Assembly: GCA_028280945.1 (NCBI GenBank)
Contig: JANQKV010000029.1
Coordinates: 58,894 to 122,893, forward strand
DNA from: Opitutaceae bacterium
GTDB taxonomy: Bacteria > Verrucomicrobiota > Verrucomicrobiia > Opitutales > Opitutaceae
Length of the DNA: 64,000 nt
Direction: 5' to 3'
Shown here piece after piece: positions 59,624 to 64,000 of this stretch. The number at the start of each line of letters is the position of its first letter. Positions within the stretch are counted from its first letter, which is position 1. Under the pieces are notes generated by a model. That model made no database searches and was not told the DNA's origin. It saw nothing but the letters and a program-made list of their open reading frames with translations. The position numbers were made by a program, and so were the translations under genes.

Positions 59624-60820
59624 CTAAAGGTCGGGCATCTCGGTCGGACGGGACGCGGGATTCCCACCCATCTCTTGGATTGAGAGCAGTGTAAAGGGAT
59701 ACTCTATGGATTCGGGCAATTCATCCTCCCCGTCCGGACCGGCGATGGCGAGCGCGGCGGCCGCAATCACTTGCGCCTGCGGCTCGGCGGATTCCTCCGG
59801 AACGTCCTCCTCGCCGCCGGTATCACGCTCCCGTCGAGGGATGGGGTCGGACGTGTTGGGTCTCGCACCTCCACTGGGGGAGACCACAACGCTCAGGGTG
59901 TAGACCGAGCTTCCTTGCTTGACCTCGATGATCACCCGCAAGGCCATGATCTCCGCGCCAAACCCCGTGGCCGATGCCTGGTCTCCCAAAATGGTCGCGA
60001 CCTCACCGGAGTCCGTGAAATAGCCGGGCCCGCGACTGCGATAAACTCCGCGGCCACCAAGATAATCACTCAGCATTTCCTGCTGAAAATCGTCATACTG
60101 ACCCAACGCCGCCAAGGCTCCCGGCGGCGCGGCGTTGATATTGGGCGTCTGGTAGTTCAGCAGCGAAATCGTGTCGGCAAATCGATGATAGTATTGGTTG
60201 GGGTGGCCGCTCTCGTCGAAAAACTCGTCGCGAATCACATCGATGGCCCGCAGCTCGGAATAGGAATAAGGCGCCCGCGCCGGCGGCGAAAAACCGAGCA
60301 CCCCCCGCTCGTAGTCCTCATTGCGCGGCGCATCGAAGGAGACCGGCGTGTAGTCCTCCTGCGACCAGCCCAGGAGGGCATCCGCCCATTGCTCGGCATC
60401 AGATTCCAACACCCCCCACGACTCAAAAAGCCGCACCCACATTTCAAAATCCATCGACCGGAACGGTAATCGACCGCTCTCGTCAACGAACCGCACGGTC
60501 ACCTCCCGCCCCTCCTCTGGTGCATAGTCGCCCCACTCCAATGGCTCCGCCCACCCTTCGGCCGGACTGTGCAACCCGCCCAGGACTTCCTTGAATTCCG
60601 CCAGCACGGCGAGCGTGGTTTCCAATGCGGAATAGGCTTCGTGCCGCAGGTTGATCCGATCGGCATCGCGCACGTGCACCAGCAGGTCGGTGCTGGCCTT
60701 TTCGATGAACAGGAACAGCGCCGTGACTGCGAACATCAACGTGATCAAAACGATCACGAGCACCGAACCGCGCACCCGGTTCCGGGCCTTCGCCCACGAT
60801 GCTTTCATCACACGAGTCAT
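59624..60820 (-). CDS. gspK: Type II secretion minor pseudopilin GspK
   Basis: The 398-residue protein is large for a pseudopilin, as GspK is. The N-terminal RGSVLVIVLITLMFAVTALF helix lacks the Glu5 found in other pseudopilins, the known GspK exception. PETTPDINAAPPGAL-like NTAxx segment (here YQTPNINAAPPGALAAL) marks the helix-hairpin-helix-type domain of the family. A negatively charged C-terminal tail follows. Two bases separate it from gspJ. Confidence 0.82.
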   Translation of the reverse strand: MTRVMKASWAKARNRVRGSVLVIVLITLMFAVTALFLFIEKASTDLLVHVRDADRINLRHEAYSALETTLAVLAEFKEVLGGLHSPAEGWAEPLEWGDYAPEEGREVTVRFVDESGRLPFRSMDFEMWVRLFESWGVLESDAEQWADALLGWSQEDYTPVSFDAPRNEDYERGVLGFSPPARAPYSYSELRAIDVIRDEFFDESGHPNQYYHRFADTISLLNYQTPNINAAPPGALAALGQYDDFQQEMLSDYLGGRGVYRSRGPGYFTDSGEVATILGDQASATGFGAEIMALRVIIEVKQGSSVYTLSVVVSPSGGARPNTSDPIPRRERDTGGEEDVPEESAEPQAQVIAAAALAIAGPDGEDELPESIEYPFTLLSIQEMGGNPASRPTEMPDL

Positions 60821-60822
60821 CC

Positions 60823-61491
60823 CTAAAATGGCGGCAGCCCCTCCCCAAATATCGTGAGCGGCACGATGGTCTGAATTTCCTGCTCGCGGTAGGTGAAGGT
60901 GAGGCGGATGCGGCCCGGCGTTTCCAGTTCGCCCTCATCACCCGTGCGCAGTCGTTCCTCGATCTCCCACTGTCCGAACGCACCCTCAAAATACTCGAAG
61001 CTCATCGCGGAAACGAGCGGCGACAGGACCAGTTGCCGCGGCGGATCGACGGCAAAGTCCTCCTCCAACGCCGATTGCCAATGCAGCACCAGGCCTTCCC
61101 CATTGATGACCTCCAATGCCGCCCAAACGTCGGGCAACGGACGTTCCGGCCATTGCAGAATCCGACTGCCCTCGCGCAAGCCAAAGACCAGGAGGTCTTC
61201 CCGACGGCCAAAATCAACCTCCACTTCCCGGGCTTCGATCGCCGCCACATCGCGGGCCACCCGCGGCGGCAACGCCGCCGTTCGCAACTCCTGCTCCAGA
61301 AACCGCGTGAGCGCGCGGGCATGCTGGTCGAACAAACGATAATCCCGTCCCCGTCCCCACAGCTCCGACATCGCAAAGACAAACGTATTGAGTCCGATGA
61401 TGACCGCCGCGACCAACACCATGGCGATCATGAGTTCGATCATGGTGAAACCACGGCGACTACCGCGACGAACTGAAAGAAACGCCCTCAT
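60823..61491 (-). CDS. gspJ: Type II secretion minor pseudopilin GspJ
   Basis: The 222-residue product has the prepilin peptidase site RRGFTMIELMIAMVL (cleavage after Gly, Glu at +5). A beta-rich domain follows, with LEQELRTAALP and VSAMSFEYFEG. The overlap with gspI is four bases. It forms part of the pseudopilus tip. Confidence 0.85.
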   Translation of the reverse strand: MRAFLSVRRGSRRGFTMIELMIAMVLVAAVIIGLNTFVFAMSELWGRGRDYRLFDQHARALTRFLEQELRTAALPPRVARDVAAIEAREVEVDFGRREDLLVFGLREGSRILQWPERPLPDVWAALEVINGEGLVLHWQSALEEDFAVDPPRQLVLSPLVSAMSFEYFEGAFGQWEIEERLRTGDEGELETPGRIRLTFTYREQEIQTIVPLTIFGEGLPPF

Positions 61492-61949
61492 CGTTCGCCT
61501 CGCACGCCGCGCAGATATTGATCGATGTCGTCCCGCATGTCCTGCCGCAACCGGTCGCTTTCGTCATCCTCCGACCAAGTCGGACGCAACAGGCGGAATC
61601 GCTCCGTCACAATTTCACCCTCGCCGCTGTTTTCATTGATGATCTCCACCTCAAACTCGACATCGAACAAGTCCGGAACCCGGGTGGGTTCCACCCGGGC
61701 CCGCCACAGGATGCGGCGACCGTCCGCCGTTTCAAAATCATCGCCGTCCTCAACCTCGTCGAGATCCGGCTGGCGAAACAAAATCTCCCGGGCAAAGCGC
61801 ACATCGGCGTCCACCTTGGTCGCTCGCTCTGCGTGTTCGTAGCCCAGCAATACATTGATGTAAGCCGCGCCCAAAACAATCGCGGCCATCATCACGATCG
61901 ACAGCGCCACCAGCACTTCGACGATCGTAAAAGCCCGCCGGGTGGACAT
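61488..61949 (-). CDS. gspI: Type II secretion minor pseudopilin GspI
   Basis: The 153-residue product starts MSTRRAFTIVEVLVALSIVM, with the prepilin cleavage site after Ala (RRA/FTIVE) rather than the usual Gly. I choose the ATG at 61949, which shares its A with the stop of the upstream gene (TGATG overlap), over a longer start at 61994. The tip pseudopilin role is inferred from order. Confidence 0.8.
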   Translation of the reverse strand: MSTRRAFTIVEVLVALSIVMMAAIVLGAAYINVLLGYEHAERATKVDADVRFAREILFRQPDLDEVEDGDDFETADGRRILWRARVEPTRVPDLFDVEFEVEIINENSGEGEIVTERFRLLRPTWSEDDESDRLRQDMRDDIDQYLRGVRGER

Positions 61950-62521
61950 CAGAACCGGTCCTCCTCTTCCCGTAAAATCGGAGCACATGTCCATGGGTCG
62001 ATCTCAAACAAAACGGGTTCCCGGGCAGCGATCGACATCCGCGCCCGGAAAGACAGGCAGGTACCATCGCTGAAGAACGTCACGGAGTCGATCACCCCGG
62101 CCTCGACCAAACGACCTCCGATCATGACCGTTTGGTCGCCGCCGGAGACCCCCAGAAAATCCAACTCCATCCGGCCTTCGATGGGAACGGGGAATTCCTT
62201 TTGTTCGCCCATCGCCAAAGCCCGAAACACCTGTTCGTCTGCGTCAAAACTGAGAACCACATCGGTCTCGTTGAGCAGGGCCTGTTTGCGGGTCTCGTTG
62301 ATCGCCGCCCAAAAGATCTCCTCGGGTGATTCCGCCCGCTCCGTGAGAGCCCGCGAGGCTCCGACCGCCAACACCGCGGCCAGGGCGCCCAGCAAGGCGA
62401 TGATGACCATCACCTCGATCAGCGTGAATCCGCCGCGGCCAAGGGGTGAGCGCGCCCGGCCCGGCATCGGCTGCACTGCGTTTAAAGCGCGGCGAAAAAA
62501 TGGTGCGCCGCGAGGCTTCAT
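61949..62521 (-). CDS. gspH: Type II secretion minor pseudopilin GspH/FimT
   Basis: The 190-residue product has GRGGFTLIEVMVIIALLGAL, with cleavage after Gly and Glu at +5, preceded by about 30 extra residues. The soluble part has the GspH beta-sandwich pattern. A longer leader than usual is odd; an internal start nearer the cleavage site cannot be excluded. Confidence 0.82.
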   Translation of the reverse strand: MKPRGAPFFRRALNAVQPMPGRARSPLGRGGFTLIEVMVIIALLGALAAVLAVGASRALTERAESPEEIFWAAINETRKQALLNETDVVLSFDADEQVFRALAMGEQKEFPVPIEGRMELDFLGVSGGDQTVMIGGRLVEAGVIDSVTFFSDGTCLSFRARMSIAAREPVLFEIDPWTCAPILREEEDRF

Positions 62522-62959
62522 TTAGTCCCAATTCCCGACGTCGTCCTCGGTGCCCGCGGCCATGTCCGGGCCCTTGGAAAAGAGATCGTAGCTGCTTTTG
62601 TTTTGGGTCCCCGGGTAGCGGTATTCATACGGCTGCTGCCAGGGATCGAGGGGAACACTGCCCTCCAGATAAGGACCTTTCCAACGCTGGGCTCCCTGGG
62701 GCTGCGACACCAGGGCGTCGAGGCCCTGGGCGGTGGTCGGGTAGCTGCCATTGTCGATCCGGTAATTCGTCAGGGGCAGACTGAGCGTGGTCTTCACAAA
62801 GAGCTCGGCCGTCTGGCGTTGCCCACGATCCAAGTCCCCTCCCACGTTGCGCACCAAAACGGCAACCAGCAGGCCGAGGATGGCCAAAACGACCATGATT
62901 TCGATGAGGGTAAAACCACGACGCGCATCGCGATTCGAGGAGGAGGAAAATGAAGTCAT
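62522..62959 (-). CDS. gspG: Type II secretion major pseudopilin GspG
   Basis: The 145-residue product matches the usual length of GspG. The prepilin site is RRGFTLIEIMVVLAILGLL. The NYRIDNGSYPTTAQGLDALV and KGPYLEG, DPWQQPYEYRYPG segments are hallmark GspG sequences. I use the ATG at 62959 rather than 63013, giving a short 13-residue leader. It is the first gene of the gspG-M cluster; gspC, D, E and F are not in the window. Confidence 0.95.
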   Translation of the reverse strand: MTSFSSSSNRDARRGFTLIEIMVVLAILGLLVAVLVRNVGGDLDRGQRQTAELFVKTTLSLPLTNYRIDNGSYPTTAQGLDALVSQPQGAQRWKGPYLEGSVPLDPWQQPYEYRYPGTQNKSSYDLFSKGPDMAAGTEDDVGNWD

Positions 62960-63181
62960 GACGGATAGAGCTAGGAAGCGTTGCCCGGCCTTGTCGAGGG
63001 CAGGGTAAGGCATGTCCCATGAGACGCGTTTTTGATACTAAAGTTTCACCTCACTCGCGACGTAAATGGCAGGCAAGTCGCCGGGGGCATCGAAATCAAA
63101 ACTCCCGGACCTAGGTTTTGTCCCGTCTTCCTCATTGATCTCAGTTCGCTTTTTTCGCAAAGTTTTTACATTTCTCGCGTC

Positions 63182-63571
63182 ATGATCAAAGCCACCACAG
63201 AGATTAAGGACGAGATCGTGCACAACACTGTGCAGCCCGGGGCTTCGCTGGAGGATGTTTTGGTCTACGTAAAAGCCCACATCAGGGAATGGACAGGGCG
63301 CAGCGTCATTTGGGACATCAACAACCTCCCGTTGGCTACCATCACGGAACAGGATCTTCGCAACTTTATTTCCAAGTATGCCAAGACCTCCCAGATTCGG
63401 GCGCACCAAAAAACGGCGATCGTAGCCGGCTCCGATGTGGGATTTGGGGTTGCTCGCATGTATACCATGATCGCTCACGAAAAACTGGTAATCAAACTGC
63501 AGGCTTTCCGCGACATAGAGGGTGCCCGGGACTGGATCGACGAAATCGAAGAGGACGAAATCGAAGAGTAA
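63182..63571 (+). CDS. Small STAS/SpoIIAA-like protein
   Basis: The 129-residue protein resembles the SpoIIAA/STAS-like family: a beta-alpha-beta core with SVIWDINNLPLATI and KTAIVAGSDVGFGVARMYTM, and an acidic C-terminus (DEIEEDEIEE). I choose the ATG at 63182; an earlier start adds residues with no homologous character. Function is unknown. It is divergent from gspG. Confidence 0.65.
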   Translation: MIKATTEIKDEIVHNTVQPGASLEDVLVYVKAHIREWTGRSVIWDINNLPLATITEQDLRNFISKYAKTSQIRAHQKTAIVAGSDVGFGVARMYTMIAHEKLVIKLQAFRDIEGARDWIDEIEEDEIEE

Positions 63572-63671
63572 TCCTATCGTCGGACGGATTGCGCGCCTCT
63601 ACCGGGAATGGTTCCGCCAAACCCAAGCGTTCGCCTCCCCCAGCGCTCATCAAATTTCCCGCTCTCGCTTT

Positions 63672-64000
63672 GGCTCTACATCAAAAGATGGGGACATGCG
63701 GTTATTAGGCCAACATGTCCCCGATGATGATAGATATCAGCAATGTGCCGATGCCTCAGTCTTACACGCTGCGCCGGGTCTACGGCAAGCGTCCGGTGAT
63801 TATTGAGGTGACCCATAATCAGCGTCCTGTGCGCTGCCCTTGCTGTGGAGCCGATCGGCTCCACAGCAAGGGGCGCTATGTGCGAGCGGTTCGCCATCTT
63901 GCCTACCTCGGCCAGCCTTGTATCTGGCAGGTGCATACCCGCCGGTATACCTGCACGCATTGCCAGCGTTCCTTTGTGCCACAGTTGCCTGCCATCCGCC
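63672..64000 (+). mobile_element. ISL3-family insertion sequence, left end (cut by window)
   Basis: A terminal sequence GGCTCTACATCAAAAGATGG at 63672-63691 resembles ISL3-type ends, followed by a 9-bp inverted pair GGGGACATG (63690-63698) and CATGTCCCC (63714-63722). The transposase frame opens at once after this pair. The right end is outside the window, so target duplication cannot be checked. Confidence 0.7.
63715..64000 (+). CDS. ISL3-family transposase, N-terminal part
   Basis: The frame starts at the ATG at 63715 and remains open to the window end (95 codons). It encodes the N-terminal zinc-ribbon domain of ISL3 transposases. VRCPCCGADRLHSKG and YTCTHCQRSF give two Cys pairs, and VRHLAYLGQPC fits the helix-turn-helix segment. 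The DDE catalytic domain lies beyond the edge. Whether the copy is intact cannot be judged. Confidence 0.88.
   Translation, partial: MSPMMIDISNVPMPQSYTLRRVYGKRPVIIEVTHNQRPVRCPCCGADRLHSKGRYVRAVRHLAYLGQPCIWQVHTRRYTCTHCQRSFVPQLPAIR

Noticed and set aside
1..64000. CRISPR arrays, tRNA or rRNA genes
   Set aside because: I saw no regularly spaced short repeats, no cas-like proteins and no tRNA- or rRNA-like sequence anywhere in the window.

Overview
The window looks like chromosomal DNA of a GC-rich, probably marine member of the Verrucomicrobiota, most likely class Opitutae. The evidence is a Planctomycete/Verrucomicrobia-type bacterial microcompartment (BMC) operon, a TonB receptor with the ELSPFTVTTEEQQGYVATNT-type plug and no SusD partner, eight exported S1-type sulfatases, exported FAD-dependent oxidoreductases, and an ApbE/DUF4266/DUF3570 cluster. 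The taxonomy is inference from gene content.

Layout. (1) 1-3.1 kb: an array of integron-like gene cassettes, all on the minus strand, separated by 60-bp attC-like sites that share TGAGCTCAAACGTT. Cargo is a membrane protein, a lipoprotein, a CE4 polysaccharide deacetylase and a small secreted protein. No integrase is in the window. (2) 3.5-11 kb: an 11-gene minus-strand BMC operon with pduL-type phosphotransacylase, three BMC-H and three BMC-P shell proteins, acetate kinase, CoA-acylating aldehyde dehydrogenase, class II aldolase and malate/lactate dehydrogenase. A divergent DeoR-family regulator (11.07 kb) and an SDR gene follow. Two 18-bp direct repeats spaced by 42 bp lie in the shared promoter region. 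(3) 12.7-17 kb: sulfatase, GH130 and sulfatase. (4) 17.1-25.3 kb: one long minus-strand operon running PL6 lyase, sulfatase, KdgF, KduI, TRAP transporter (DctP-DctQ-DctM), KduD, i.e. release, uptake and conversion of unsaturated uronates to 2-keto-3-deoxygluconate. (5) 25.4-38.1 kb: two more secreted lyase-like beta-proteins with carbohydrate-binding modules, a GH28-like beta-helix enzyme, three sulfatases and an exported FAD oxidoreductase. (6) 38.2-52.8 kb: a decayed gene remnant, a TonB-dependent receptor, a LacI-family regulator, a GPH-family symporter, a GH94-like phosphorylase, two sulfatases and a second exported FAD oxidoreductase. (7) 53-57.8 kb: a translationally coupled cluster encoding DUF3570, ApbE flavinyltransferase, TlpA-like thioredoxin, DUF4266 lipoprotein and an Ig-domain surface protein. 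(8) 57.9-63 kb: type II secretion genes gspG-H-I-J-K-L-M. (9) 63.2-64 kb: a small STAS/SpoIIAA-like gene and the left end of an ISL3-family insertion sequence cut by the window edge.

How it works together. A 15-bp palindrome, GCYTATCWGATARGC, recurs 11 times between about 12.7 and 52.9 kb. Every copy lies in a non-coding gap upstream of polysaccharide-degradation genes, the TonB receptor, or the LacI-regulator/symporter pair. I infer one LacI-controlled regulon for a sulfated, uronate-containing glycan. The uronate part would pass through KdgF/KduI/KduD. The deoxysugar part (L-fucose or L-rhamnose) would enter the adjacent microcompartment, which appears separately controlled by its DeoR regulator. 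The exact glycan (ulvan, fucosylated glycosaminoglycan or glucuronate-containing fucoidan) cannot be settled from sequence alone, because no fucosidase, rhamnosidase or diagnostic ulvan lyase is recognisable here.
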